Assembly (NCBI GenBank): GCA_903907175.1
Contig: CAIVNB010000058.1
Location: 1 to 23,657, forward strand
DNA from: an uncultured bacterium
Lineage (GTDB): Bacteria > Patescibacteriota > Minisyncoccia > Phycocordibacterales > UBA9973
Direction of reading: 5' to 3'
Length of the DNA stretch: 23,657 nucleotides
Shown piece after piece: positions 1-7,186 of the stretch; positions within the stretch are counted from its first letter, which is position 1; every line of letters starts with the position of its first letter. Both the position numbers and the translations under genes were made by a program. Below the pieces are notes generated by a model. That model was not told the DNA's origin, searched no databases, and was given only the letters and a program-made list of their open reading frames with translations.

Positions 1-999
1 ATTTCTAAATTCATTGAAGATGCGAAAGAACTTGAGTTTGATGCTGTAGCTCAAGGTGGCACAGTCATGATTTATGCTATCTCTGAACACGTGGAAAATG
101 CTGGAGTGCATTCTGGGGATGCCACTATTGTTTATCCAACACAGAGAGTTTACGCCTCAACTGAATTTCAGTTAAAAGAAATTTCTAAGAAAATTGCCAA
201 AGAGTTAAATATTACAGGACCATTTAATATTCAATTTTTAGTTAAAAATAATATTCCATACGTTATTGAAGTAAATCTTCGGGCTTCCCGTACATTTCCA
301 TTACTTTCAAAAGCTATGAATGTTAACTTCTTAGACATCACAGTAGATAGTTTTTTTGGTAAAGCTTTGCCATATAATTTTGTATATCCTAAAAATGTTG
401 TGGTTAAATCTTCTCAATTTTCTTTTTCTCGTTTGCTCGGAGCAGACCCAGTACTACACGTAGAAATGTCTTCCACTGGAGAAGTGGCTTGTTTTGGAAA
501 AGATTACGATGAAGCATTGTTAAAATCAATTTTAAGTACAAACAAATTTGATTTTAGTAGAAAAGCAGTTCTTCTTTCTTTAGGTGGATCAGTTTATAAA
601 GCGAAATTCTTGGAAGCTGCGCATACTTTATCTTTACTTGGTTATAATATTTTTACAACCAATAGGACCGCTATTTTTCTACGAAGCCGAGGAGTACATT
701 GCCAGATTGTGCGCAAAGCGTCAGAAGATTCCCCGAATGTCATAAATTTGATTGAAGCAAAAAAGGTCGCTTTTGTGATAAATTTAACTGAAATAAAATC
801 AAGTTTGCATAATAAAACTAAAGCTAAGCGTCTAGAAACTGACGGATACAAGATTCGTAGAGCAACAGTTGATAACCAAATTCCACTTTTTACTGACTTG
901 CATTTAGCACGAGCTTTCTTAAAAGCATTGTCTCGTTATAGCATGGAAGATTTAGAAATTAAATCCTATAATGAATATATAAACCCCGACGCAAGGTAG
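1..999 (+). CDS. carB: Carbamoyl-phosphate synthase large subunit, C-terminal part
   Basis: This is the 3' end of the large subunit that makes carbamoyl phosphate for pyrimidine (and arginine) synthesis. The frame is open from base 1, so the 5' end lies outside the window. Visible parts are the end of the second ATP-grasp domain (AGVHSGD, then VIEVNLRASRTFP, the usual metal/ATP-binding E-x-N-x-R segment) and a C-terminal MGS-like regulatory domain beginning near LLSLGGSVYKAKFLEAA. pyrB follows 46 bp downstream, which fits a pyrimidine cluster. The last residues (NPDAR) are encoded by a GC-rich hairpin sequence unlike the rest of the gene, so the native C-terminus may have been replaced. Family identity is secure; the allosteric effector cannot be read from the sequence. 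Confidence 0.95.
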   Translation: MSKFIEDAKELEFDAVAQGGTVMIYAISEHVENAGVHSGDATIVYPTQRVYASTEFQLKEISKKIAKELNITGPFNIQFLVKNNIPYVIEVNLRASRTFPLLSKAMNVNFLDITVDSFFGKALPYNFVYPKNVVVKSSQFSFSRLLGADPVLHVEMSSTGEVACFGKDYDEALLKSILSTNKFDFSRKAVLLSLGGSVYKAKFLEAAHTLSLLGYNIFTTNRTAIFLRSRGVHCQIVRKASEDSPNVINLIEAKKVAFVINLTEIKSSLHNKTKAKRLETDGYKIRRATVDNQIPLFTDLHLARAFLKALSRYSMEDLEIKSYNEYINPDAR

Positions 1000-1022
1000 G
1001 GGTCCCGACAGAATCGTCGGGA
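982..1022. repeat. GC-rich hairpin element across the carB stop codon
   Basis: A 7-bp stem pairs 1003-1009 (TCCCGAC) with 1016-1022 (GTCGGGA). CCCGAC at 985-990 could pair with the same right arm, and CCCC 984-987 with GGGG 999-1002, so two folds compete. It is much more GC-rich than its surroundings and has no T-run on the plus strand, so it looks more like a dispersed palindromic element than an intrinsic terminator. It supplies the final carB codons and the TAG stop. Confidence 0.5.
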
Positions 1023-1045
1023 TTAATAGTATAATAAACAATATA

Positions 1046-1960
1046 ATGCACATACTTTCTACAAATCAATTTAAAAAAGACGAAGTTGAAAAATTGTTAT
1101 CACGTGCAAGTGAAATGGAGAAATCTTTAAGAGATTCAAATACATCAAAGCTACTTTCCGGGAAAATAATTGCTTGTATTTTTTTTGAGCCTTCAACCCG
1201 TACACGCTTGTCTTTTGAAACTGCAGCACTACGACTGGGTGCAAATATAATCTCAGCTGAAAATGCAATGGGTAATTCTTCAGCTTACAAGGGTGAGACA
1301 ATAGAGGACACAGCTCGAATGCTTTCGTGTTATGCAGATGCTATTGTAATGCGTCATCCTGCGGCAGGCTCTATTGAAACTGCTTCAAAAGTCACCGAAA
1401 CACCGATAATTAATGCTGGAGATGGTGCCAATCAACATCCAACTCAAGGACTTTTAGATCTTTATACAATTCAAAAAGAACATGGGCGACTCGATAATCT
1501 TTCGATTGCTTTCGTTGGTGATATTTTAAACAGTAGAACACTTCGTTCTCTTGTCCCACTTTTAACGATGTGGAAGAACAACAAATTTTATTTTATTTCA
1601 CCAAAAGAATTAGTTTTAGGAGATGAGTATAGAAAATATTTGAATGATAATGGTATAAATTTTGAAGAGAAAAATAATTTAGAAGATTGTTTGTCTAAAG
1701 TAGATGTGCTTTATATGACACGAGTCCAAAAAGAACGTTTCTCAAATATTGCCGACTACGAAAAAGTTAAAGATTCTTTCATATTAAAAATGGAACACGT
1801 TGGTAAGTTAAAAAGTGATGCAATCATTATGCATCCATTGCCGAGAGTAAATGAAATTGATACTGAAATCGATAAAGAAAAAAGGGCTGCATATTTCCGC
1901 CAAGCCCAAAATGGATTATATATTCGCATGGCATTATTACTTCATGTTTTTAATTTATAA
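1046..1960 (+). CDS. pyrB: Aspartate carbamoyltransferase catalytic subunit
   Basis: PyrB condenses carbamoyl phosphate with aspartate to carbamoyl-aspartate, the committed step of pyrimidine synthesis. The 304 residues match the usual catalytic-chain length. Carbamoyl-phosphate-binding STRTR is at residues 50-54, the lysine loop SAYKGET around residue 82, RHP at 103-105, HPTQ at 131-134, and the aspartate-side HPLPR at 263-267, so the active-site set is complete. carB lies immediately upstream. No regulatory pyrI chain is visible. A TATAAT at 1030-1035 lies just before the start with no Shine-Dalgarno, so an internal promoter with a very short leader is possible. Confidence 0.95.
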   Translation: MHILSTNQFKKDEVEKLLSRASEMEKSLRDSNTSKLLSGKIIACIFFEPSTRTRLSFETAALRLGANIISAENAMGNSSAYKGETIEDTARMLSCYADAIVMRHPAAGSIETASKVTETPIINAGDGANQHPTQGLLDLYTIQKEHGRLDNLSIAFVGDILNSRTLRSLVPLLTMWKNNKFYFISPKELVLGDEYRKYLNDNGINFEEKNNLEDCLSKVDVLYMTRVQKERFSNIADYEKVKDSFILKMEHVGKLKSDAIIMHPLPRVNEIDTEIDKEKRAAYFRQAQNGLYIRMALLLHVFNL

Positions 1961-1970
1961 ATCTCTCTGA

Positions 1971-1976
1971 TATACT
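1971..1976 (+). promoter_or_regulatory. -10 box of dnaX, leaderless spacing
   Basis: TATACT ends exactly 7 nt before the dnaX ATG, putting the expected transcription start on the start codon. No Shine-Dalgarno is present and the -35 region is weak. Confidence 0.5.
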
Positions 1977-1982
1977 GTATTT

Positions 1983-3029
1983 ATGCTTGAAAATAACCTA
2001 GCTTTATATAGAAAATATCGCCCAAGTAATTTTGATGAGGTTCTAGGGCAAGATCATATCACCAAGGTGCTTGAAAGCTCTATAAAAGACAAAAAAGTGT
2101 CTCATGCCTACCTTTTTGTGGGCTCTAGAGGCACTGGAAAGACCTCTGTAGCGCGTATTTTCGCAAAAGAGATAGGTATTTCAGTAAATGATCTATATGA
2201 GATAGACGCAGCCTCAAACCGTGGAATTGAGGATATAAAGACCCTTCGAGATGGAGTCCGAGTACTTCCATTTGATTCAAAATATAAAATTTACATTATT
2301 GATGAAGTGCATATGCTTTCAAAGGATGCCTGGGGAGCGTTATTAAAAACTCTCGAAGAACCACCAAAGCATGTAATATTTATTTTAGCTACGACCGAAC
2401 TTCAGAAAGTTCCTGAAACTATAATTTCACGCTGTCAGGTTTTTACTTTTCGAAAGGCAACGGATGTAATTTTAAAGAAAATGATTTTTGATATTGCAAA
2501 AAAAGAAGGTTTTGAATTAGATCATGGGTCTACGGAATTGATTGCAATGTTAGGTGACGGGTCATATCGTGACACACTTGGGATTCTTCAAAAAGTTGTA
2601 AATTTCTCTAAGACTAAAAAAATTAAAAAAGAAGATGTGGAAAAAATTACTGGCGCACCAAAAACTACTCTTGTAAACGAATTCTTGTTGGCAATTGTAA
2701 ATAAAAACATAGAAGAGGGGATTAAAATAATACAAAAATCCTCCACTGAAAATCTAGACATGAAATTATATCTGAAATTAATTATTCAAAAATTACGAAT
2801 AGCTATTATTTTACGTTATGCTCCAAAATTAGAAAAAGAAATTAGTTTCGATTTGTCAGAAATAGACCTAGAATTCTTAAAAGAACTTATAAAAAGTGAC
2901 AAAGAAGGCATGTTGCGTTCAAAATCACTATCAATTTTACTTGAAGCATATCAGAATATAGATCGAGCATTCATTGCTGAACTACCACTTGAACTTGCCT
3001 TGATAAAAATTTTAGGAGAAGAAAAATAA
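1983..3029 (+). CDS. dnaX: DNA polymerase III subunit gamma (short DnaX) without zinc module
   Basis: This is the clamp-loader ATPase. It opens with the typical LYRKYRPSNFDEVLGQ. Walker A GSRGTGKT is at residues 47-54, Walker B IIDE at 105-108, the SRC motif at 149-151, and SYRDTLG is in the sensor-2 region. At 348 residues it resembles a gamma form and lacks the long tau tail that binds polymerase and helicase. The four-cysteine zinc-binding module normally lying between the first AAA+ helices and the EIDAASNRG strand is absent: RIFAKEIGISVNDLYEIDAASN runs straight through, roughly 25 residues shorter than the E. coli protein as I recall it. The reading frame is intact and a terminator follows directly. 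Confidence 0.93.
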   Translation: MLENNLALYRKYRPSNFDEVLGQDHITKVLESSIKDKKVSHAYLFVGSRGTGKTSVARIFAKEIGISVNDLYEIDAASNRGIEDIKTLRDGVRVLPFDSKYKIYIIDEVHMLSKDAWGALLKTLEEPPKHVIFILATTELQKVPETIISRCQVFTFRKATDVILKKMIFDIAKKEGFELDHGSTELIAMLGDGSYRDTLGILQKVVNFSKTKKIKKEDVEKITGAPKTTLVNEFLLAIVNKNIEEGIKIIQKSSTENLDMKLYLKLIIQKLRIAIILRYAPKLEKEISFDLSEIDLEFLKELIKSDKEGMLRSKSLSILLEAYQNIDRAFIAELPLELALIKILGEEK

Positions 3030-3066
3030 AAAACGGTTTTCCTTTTTAAAGTAGACCGTTTTTTTT
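3028..3066. terminator. Bidirectional terminator between dnaX and the 92-aa gene
   Basis: AAAAAACGGT (3028-3037) pairs with ACCGTTTTTT (3055-3064). T-runs on the plus strand and the complementary A-run on the other side let it serve both convergent genes. Confidence 0.85.
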
Positions 3067-3076
3067 AATTAAGAAA

Positions 3077-3355
3077 TTATGGGACAATATTTTTCATGAG
3101 TTGCAGATATACTGCAGTCAATAAATCTTGTTTTGTAATAATTTCTTCTTTATCAATTCCTGAGATTTTAATCCCAAAAATATTCTCCAGGTCTTTTAGA
3201 ATAAGATTTTTTTCTTTTTTCTTTATACCCAAAGATGATAAACGAGTTTCAGATGGCGATTCTAAGATTCTCTGAAATGAATCCTGAGAAGAAAACTGAG
3301 TTTTAATTCTCATTACTCTTAGTAAGAGCAGTTTGTAGATGAATTTCTCATACAT
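3077..3355 (-). CDS. Small hypothetical protein, possibly acyl-carrier-protein-like
   Basis: This 92-residue protein is not firmly recognised. Its second half (LGIKKKEKNLILKDLENIFG, then a KISGIDKEEIITKQDLLTAVYLQL stretch) lines up by eye, without gaps, with helix II to helix IV of acyl carrier proteins (pattern LGADSLDxVELxMALEEEFGIEIPDEDAEKxxTVGD). The Asp-Ser of the phosphopantetheine site is Lys-Lys here, so it could not carry the cofactor if the alignment holds. The N-terminus is uncertain because a second Met lies at residue 15 and there is no Shine-Dalgarno. It stands alone and converges on dnaX. The gene itself is likely real; the family suggestion is weak. Confidence 0.55.
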   Translation of the reverse strand: MYEKFIYKLLLLRVMRIKTQFSSQDSFQRILESPSETRLSSLGIKKKEKNLILKDLENIFGIKISGIDKEEIITKQDLLTAVYLQLMKNIVP

Positions 3356-3601
3356 ACTTATTTAATTGTTTTTTTATGAAACCTTTCGGTTTCTTATTGG
3401 AAAGAACGATAGTCTGTACTTTCATATATATAATACAACAAAAACAATTTTTTGGGAAATACTCAATTTTTTAAATAAATTAATAAAATTGCTTAACGGT
3501 TAAAATCTTATTTGTTTTTGTATTTTAAAAGTGTTAGCATATGACATTAGAATACTCTCTGACAGTTAAATAAAATAATTTAACCCCCTAAAACAAAGCA
3601 T
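3356..3601. other. AT-rich divergent intergenic region
   Basis: The region separates two divergent small genes and must carry both promoters. The one clear structure is the hairpin GAAACC (3378-3383) / GGTTTC (3388-3393) with a 4-nt loop, lying in the presumed 5' leader of the minus-strand gene. I see no reading frame or unambiguous -35/-10 pair. Confidence 0.4.
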
Positions 3602-3853
3602 ATGAAAAGCAAGGGAATCGACTGGCATTTTATTGATCATTTTTACCACAAAGATTTGTGTGTCGAAGTCTTAAAAAGTAACGACCTCTTGGGTTATAAG
3701 TGCCAAATCATGGAAAAAGACCCCAAAGTTACCATCACTGAAGTCTTTCGTGAAAAAGATAAGGCAATCGATAGTGCAAAAAGTATCATAGACGAAAGAA
3801 CTAAAAACTACATTACATCGACAGGACGTCAGGGTGAAGGCTCGGGGTGCTAA
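3602..3853 (+). CDS. Hypothetical 83-aa protein
   Basis: This is a soluble, charged small protein opening MKSKGIDWHFIDHFYHKDLC. It has a mixed helical C-terminal half (EKDKAIDSAKSIIDERTKN) and a glycine-rich tail ending GEGSGC. No signal peptide or membrane segment is seen and I do not recognise the family. The tail looks like low-complexity sequence near the stop codon. A strong terminator starts 15 bp downstream, which supports a single-gene transcript. The ATG lies in CATATG with no Shine-Dalgarno. Confidence 0.6.
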   Translation: MKSKGIDWHFIDHFYHKDLCVEVLKSNDLLGYKCQIMEKDPKVTITEVFREKDKAIDSAKSIIDERTKNYITSTGRQGEGSGC

Positions 3854-3867
3854 GGTTAAATGTATTT

Positions 3868-3900
3868 TGCCGGATCAAAGGAATCCGGCATTTTTATTTT
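3868..3900 (+). terminator. Intrinsic terminator of the 83-aa gene
   Basis: TGCCGGAT (3868-3875) pairs with ATCCGGCA (3883-3890), followed by TTTTTATTTTTT. Confidence 0.88.
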
Positions 3901-3921
3901 TTAAAAAGGGTAAATATTAAA

Positions 3922-4464
3922 TTAATTAGAAGCAGTACAACCAACTCTAGCGTAGAATAAGATTTTAAATTCTTTTGTTGTATCTGGTATTAGTATTCCA
4001 TTTTTTTCAATTAAAGGATAACGTAATTTTTCTATTCCTGTTTTATCTTTCTTTGCTCTATATATTTCTTTTTGTTGGCCCTGAGAACCTTCGACAATAT
4101 ATGCGAATACAACATCCATTATGTCGTTATTTACAGTTCCAACAAGTGTCCCATCATACCCATTTGTAATTTCGGAACTATTTTGACTCCCTTTTTTGGT
4201 TCCAGTTACTTTCTGATTATTTATTGTAATATCCATAAATTCATTAACCGTTGTCGGCTCATTTATGGTTGCCTCGTGATTGTACGTATAACACTGATGA
4301 CCATTTTCAAATGAAAGATTTTTCTGGGTAACTGGAACAATCACAGAAACATTTTCTGATAAAGGAATTTGATCAATTAACTTTGGTACCCAAATTTTTT
4401 GTGTAATCAAGGCTATCACTCCAATAATTATTAAAATTAATAGAATTATTCTAATTATTTTCAT
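3922..4464 (-). CDS. Membrane-anchored hypothetical protein
   Basis: This 180-residue protein has one N-terminal hydrophobic segment (about residues 4-23) and no cleavage site, so it is probably anchored with an exported beta-rich domain of about 150 residues. Recurrent features are ENGHQCYTYNHEAT, a GYDGTLVGTV turn and VVFAYIVEGSQGQQKEIYRAK, a pattern I associate with uncharacterised exported proteins of Parcubacteria. Its ATG overlaps the TGA of the upstream gene by 4 nt (ATGA at 4464-4461), implying translational coupling with the LapA-domain protein. Function is unknown. Confidence 0.75.
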   Translation of the reverse strand: MKIIRIILLILIIIGVIALITQKIWVPKLIDQIPLSENVSVIVPVTQKNLSFENGHQCYTYNHEATINEPTTVNEFMDITINNQKVTGTKKGSQNSSEITNGYDGTLVGTVNNDIMDVVFAYIVEGSQGQQKEIYRAKKDKTGIEKLRYPLIEKNGILIPDTTKEFKILFYARVGCTASN

Positions 4465-4817
4465 ATATTGATTATATCAAATCTGTTGCCCCCATGTTCG
4501 ATTTTTGAGATATCTTCTTCTGTTGGAGAAGTATGCTTAGTAAAAACTGTCAGCTCTTTCTGTTTTCGTAGTTCTTCTGTGAGATCCTTGTTCTCTTTTT
4601 TCAAATTTTTATTTTTAAAATAGTTTTCAATAAATTCTGGAAGCAAAAGCAAGATTGCGATAAGGACTCCCGAGGTGATAGCTAATAATAAAACAAAAGC
4701 GAGAGATCCAGTAAAATGCCAAGAAAAAAAATTAACTGTTATAATAGCGATATTTTGTAAAGCAAAAATGACAGAAACTGCTCCGAGCAATAACCCAACG
4801 ATAAATAATATAATCAT
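4461..4817 (-). CDS. LapA-domain (DUF1049-like) membrane protein
   Basis: This 118-residue protein has two membrane helices (about residues 1-20 and 40-60) around the LapA-type core: ALQNIAIITVNFFSW, then LAFVLLLAITSGVLIAILLLLP. A charged coiled-coil segment follows (NKNLKKENKDLTEELRKQKE), as is usual for this family of small envelope proteins. E. coli LapA acts in lipopolysaccharide assembly control, but CPR bacteria are generally thought to lack LPS, so that role should not be transferred. It is the first gene of a two-gene unit with the anchored protein at 3922-4464. Its TGA stop shows that TGA is not recoded here. Confidence 0.75.
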   Translation of the reverse strand: MIILFIVGLLLGAVSVIFALQNIAIITVNFFSWHFTGSLAFVLLLAITSGVLIAILLLLPEFIENYFKNKNLKKENKDLTEELRKQKELTVFTKHTSPTEEDISKIEHGGNRFDIINI

Positions 4818-4890
4818 ATTTTTATAAATTTTTTAATGCGACCTATATTCCAAAGCCGTTTCAAAACATAATTTATTACAAATGTAAGGA

Positions 4891-5859
4891 TTAATTCAAG
4901 ATTAAATTAAATAAGTATCCAGTAAGCATGATTCCAACACCCACAATTCCAGCAAAGATAAGAATAAGCTTGGTTTTCATTATTTTCTTTAAAATCATGA
5001 ATTCTGGGAGAGATAAAGCAGTTACAGACATCATAAATGCCAGTGTGGTGCCCATAGCGACCCCTTTTTCAGTTAAAGCAGATACAAGTGGAATAATACC
5101 TGCAGCATTTGAATAAAGAGGTATCCCAATAAGAACAGCTAGTGGAACAGCATACCATTTACTTGAACCAGCGTATTGAGCTAGAAAATCAGCGGGGACA
5201 TACCCATGAATCCAAGCCCCAACCCCAATGCCAACTAAAATATATGGCCAAACTTTTTGTAGGATATCTTTTGTGTAATTTAAAGAATAAGTAATTCTTT
5301 CTTTTTGTGTCATTTTTGAGAAAGTAACATTTCCATTTTTATTTTCTTCAAAAACAAAAGATTCGACCAAATTTTCAACCTTCATTTTTCCAATAATTAT
5401 TCCAGATAAAATAGAGATGAGGAGTCCGCTGATTATATACATTAGTGCAATTTTCCAACCAAACATTCCCAAAAGTAAAACTAAGGCAACTTCATTGATC
5501 ATTGGGGAAGCAACAAGAAAAGAAAAAGTAACCCCGAGTGGAACTCCTGCTTGAATAAATCCTAAAAATAGGGGAATGGCGGAGCAAGAACAAAACGGTG
5601 TAATTATCCCTAAGAACGATGCAAGAATATTTCCTGTAAATTGATTTTTATGAGATAAAATTACTCTTATTCTTTCTTTTGGTAGATAAGAACGAATAAT
5701 CGAAACAAAAAAAATAATAACAGAAAGTAAAATGAATATTTTTATAGTGTCATAAATAAAAAAATTAACAGCTTCTGCTAGTAATGTTTTTGGAGTAATT
5801 TTAAGCACAGAAAAAGTTAACCAATCTGAAAATAACTGAACAGGATAAAATATATTCAT
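4891..5859 (-). CDS. Permease of the DUF318/ArsP (UPF0718) family
   Basis: This is a polytopic membrane protein of 322 residues with about eight helices and a soluble central loop (about residues 155-190). The family hallmark ITPFCSCSAIPLFLGF is at residues 86-101, with C90 and C92, and is followed by GVPLGVTFSFLVASPMINE. A second half resembling the first carries GIPLYSNAAGIIPL. Family members include ArsP, which exports trivalent organoarsenicals, and YraQ-type permeases; the substrate here cannot be inferred. No arsenic regulator or thioredoxin partner is adjacent. TATAAT on the minus strand (5873-5868) ends 9 nt before the ATG, suggesting a 2-nt leader. Confidence 0.88.
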   Translation of the reverse strand: MNIFYPVQLFSDWLTFSVLKITPKTLLAEAVNFFIYDTIKIFILLSVIIFFVSIIRSYLPKERIRVILSHKNQFTGNILASFLGIITPFCSCSAIPLFLGFIQAGVPLGVTFSFLVASPMINEVALVLLLGMFGWKIALMYIISGLLISILSGIIIGKMKVENLVESFVFEENKNGNVTFSKMTQKERITYSLNYTKDILQKVWPYILVGIGVGAWIHGYVPADFLAQYAGSSKWYAVPLAVLIGIPLYSNAAGIIPLVSALTEKGVAMGTTLAFMMSVTALSLPEFMILKKIMKTKLILIFAGIVGVGIMLTGYLFNLILN

Positions 5860-5894
5860 AGATTTTTATTATAGCAAAATAAGATTAAAAGTGC

Positions 5895-5968
5895 TGGCTG
5901 GGAGACTTGGAATCGAACCAAGATTCACGGCTTCAAAGGCCGCTGTCCTACCGTTAGACGATCTCCCA
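5895..5968 (-). tRNA. tRNA-Gln (anticodon TTG)
   Basis: The acceptor TGGGAGA pairs with TCTCCCA, followed by discriminator G and an encoded CCA (5897-5895). The anticodon stem GCGGC/GCCGT encloses the loop CTTTGAA, giving anticodon TTG. The T-arm TTGG-TTCGATT-CCAA is intact. It lies 35 bp upstream of the permease start. Confidence 0.96.
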
Positions 5969-6001
5969 ATATTACTTACACTTATATAAAATACACTAAA
6001 A

Positions 6002-6030
6002 AAGACAAAAAAACAACGATTTGCTATAAT
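6002..6030 (+). promoter_or_regulatory. Promoter of the 88-aa membrane protein, leaderless spacing
   Basis: AAGACA (6002-6007), a 17-bp spacer and a perfect TATAAT (6025-6030). The -10 ends 7 nt before the ATG at 6037. Confidence 0.65.
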
Positions 6031-6036
6031 TGAATT

Positions 6037-6303
6037 ATGAATAAAATTTGGTTTAGAAGAAAATTATACGGATGGGGCTGGACACCGTCTTCTTGGGAAG
6101 GTTGGCTCGTTCTACTTGTTTGGTTAATATTTTTTACATTTGGAGTAGTAAAAATGGATCATGAGGGGCTAAAAAATATTGCTGTGATAGGTTTAATGAC
6201 TGGATTATTAATTTATGTATGCTATAGAAAGGGCGAAAAGCCTCGTTGGCAATGGGGAAAGCAGATAGAAGATTTACCAGATGATAAAAATAAAACTCCA
6301 TAA
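6037..6303 (+). CDS. Small two-helix membrane protein
   Basis: This 88-residue protein has a tryptophan-rich N-terminus (FRRKLYGWGWTPSSWEGW), two hydrophobic segments (about residues 23-38 and 46-63) and a charged tail ending DLPDDKNKTP. The FRRKxYGWGWTPxxWxGW opening recurs in uncharacterised small proteins of Parcubacteria as far as I recall, but no function is known. It has its own promoter and is followed 6 bp later by another small membrane protein, so the two probably form a transcript. Confidence 0.7.
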   Translation: MNKIWFRRKLYGWGWTPSSWEGWLVLLVWLIFFTFGVVKMDHEGLKNIAVIGLMTGLLIYVCYRKGEKPRWQWGKQIEDLPDDKNKTP

Positions 6304-6309
6304 TATTTT

Positions 6310-6474
6310 ATGAATTCAAAAACACTAGTTTGGATTGGTGCAACTATCGGATCCGTAATTGGAGGCTTTATACCTAGTCTTTGGGGAGCCGATGTATTTT
6401 CTCTTTCTCCACTCATCTTTGGATCTTTGGGGGCTGTAGTTGGAATTTATATTGGGTTTAAAATAAGTAATTAA
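6310..6474 (+). CDS. 54-aa glycine-rich small membrane protein
   Basis: The frame opens MNSKTLVWIGATIGSVIGGF and ends FKISN, 54 codons with a TAA stop. Two hydrophobic helices contain glycines in small-xxx-small spacing (IGATIGSVIGG; FGSLGAVVGIYIG), as in glycine-zipper membrane proteins. It starts 6 bp after the preceding stop, so it is probably cotranscribed and translationally coupled. The steady hydrophobic pattern and position argue that it is a real gene. Function is unknown. Confidence 0.6.
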   Translation: MNSKTLVWIGATIGSVIGGFIPSLWGADVFSLSPLIFGSLGAVVGIYIGFKISN

Positions 6475-6523
6475 TAAGTGACTATGTTATAATAAAAATA
6501 TTATTCAATTAACAAAAATTTTT

Positions 6524-6586
6524 ATGGCAAAAGGAAATTCTCATCCCAAAAAAGAAGCAAAGAAACCAAAAAAGGCAAAAAAGTAG
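6524..6586 (+). CDS. 20-codon lysine-rich peptide gene
   Basis: The frame reads MAKGNSHPKKEAKKPKKAKK and then TAG: 9 of 20 residues are lysine and there are no hydrophobic stretches. It is framed by its own signals. GTTATAATAA at 6487-6496 gives an upstream TATAAT, and a perfect 15-bp inverted repeat 10 bp after the stop is followed by T-rich sequence. A short basic peptide could bind nucleic acid or ribosomes, but that is a guess. I recall similar short MAKGN...KKPKK peptides annotated as hypothetical in other bacteria; a search would be needed to confirm this. Confidence 0.55.
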   Translation: MAKGNSHPKKEAKKPKKAKK

Positions 6587-6595
6587 TTTTACCTT

Positions 6596-6631
6596 AAAAT
6601 AGCCAAGAAATTTCTTGGCTATTTTATTTTG
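6596..6631. terminator. Terminator after the lysine-rich peptide
   Basis: A perfect 15-bp inverted repeat (AAAATAGCCAAGAAA 6596-6610; TTTCTTGGCTATTTT 6611-6625) is followed by ATTTTG. Confidence 0.88.
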
Positions 6632-6658
6632 TAGTATTAAAAATAAAAATGGTATAAT
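6629..6658 (+). promoter_or_regulatory. Promoter of the DUF2231 gene, leaderless spacing
   Basis: TTGTAG (6629-6634), an 18-bp spacer and TATAAT (6653-6658). The -10 ends 7 nt before the ATG at 6665. Confidence 0.65.
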
Positions 6659-6664
6659 GAAAAT

Positions 6665-7180
6665 ATGGCATATAATATACACCCAATTTTTGTGCATTTC
6701 CCAATAGCATTATTATTTATTTACTCAATAATAAAAATATTTCCATTCAAAAAATGGTTCCCAAAAATTTCATGGAAGGGAACTGAGCTACTTTTACTCG
6801 TCATAGGTGTCATCGGTGCTTTTATTGCAAGTTCTACGGGAGAGACAGCTGAACATTTAATAAATAAAAATCATCAACTTATAGGGATACACTCAACATT
6901 TGCTGGGATTTCTACCTTCCTTTATTCCTTACTTCTTATTGGTGAAATATTTTTTTTGATTAACCCAACAATAATACCAAAACTAAATTTACCTAAAATA
7001 ACTAATTTTTTTATGTTTATCCAAAAAATCCTAACGAGTAATGCCTTTTCAATAACAATCGCTTTTTTAGGGCTTATCGCTATTTCAATTACAGGATTAT
7101 TGGGTGGAATCATAGTTTACGGAATAACAGCTGATCCAATAGCACCAATGATTATAAAATTATTAGGCATAACTTTGTAA
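6665..7180 (+). CDS. DUF2231-type membrane protein
   Basis: This 171-residue protein has four hydrophobic helices. The N-terminal HPIFVHFPIALLFIYSI is the signature of the DUF2231 family. A histidine after the second helix (GETAEH) and another in the third (GIHSTFAGIS) are also family-like, and the last helix ends GLLGGIIVYG. These histidines hint at heme or metal binding, which has been proposed for related proteins but is not shown. The next gene starts 6 bp after its stop, so both are probably expressed together from the TATAAT promoter just upstream. Confidence 0.8.
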   Translation: MAYNIHPIFVHFPIALLFIYSIIKIFPFKKWFPKISWKGTELLLLVIGVIGAFIASSTGETAEHLINKNHQLIGIHSTFAGISTFLYSLLLIGEIFFLINPTIIPKLNLPKITNFFMFIQKILTSNAFSITIAFLGLIAISITGLLGGIIVYGITADPIAPMIIKLLGITL

Positions 7181-7186
7181 GTTTAC

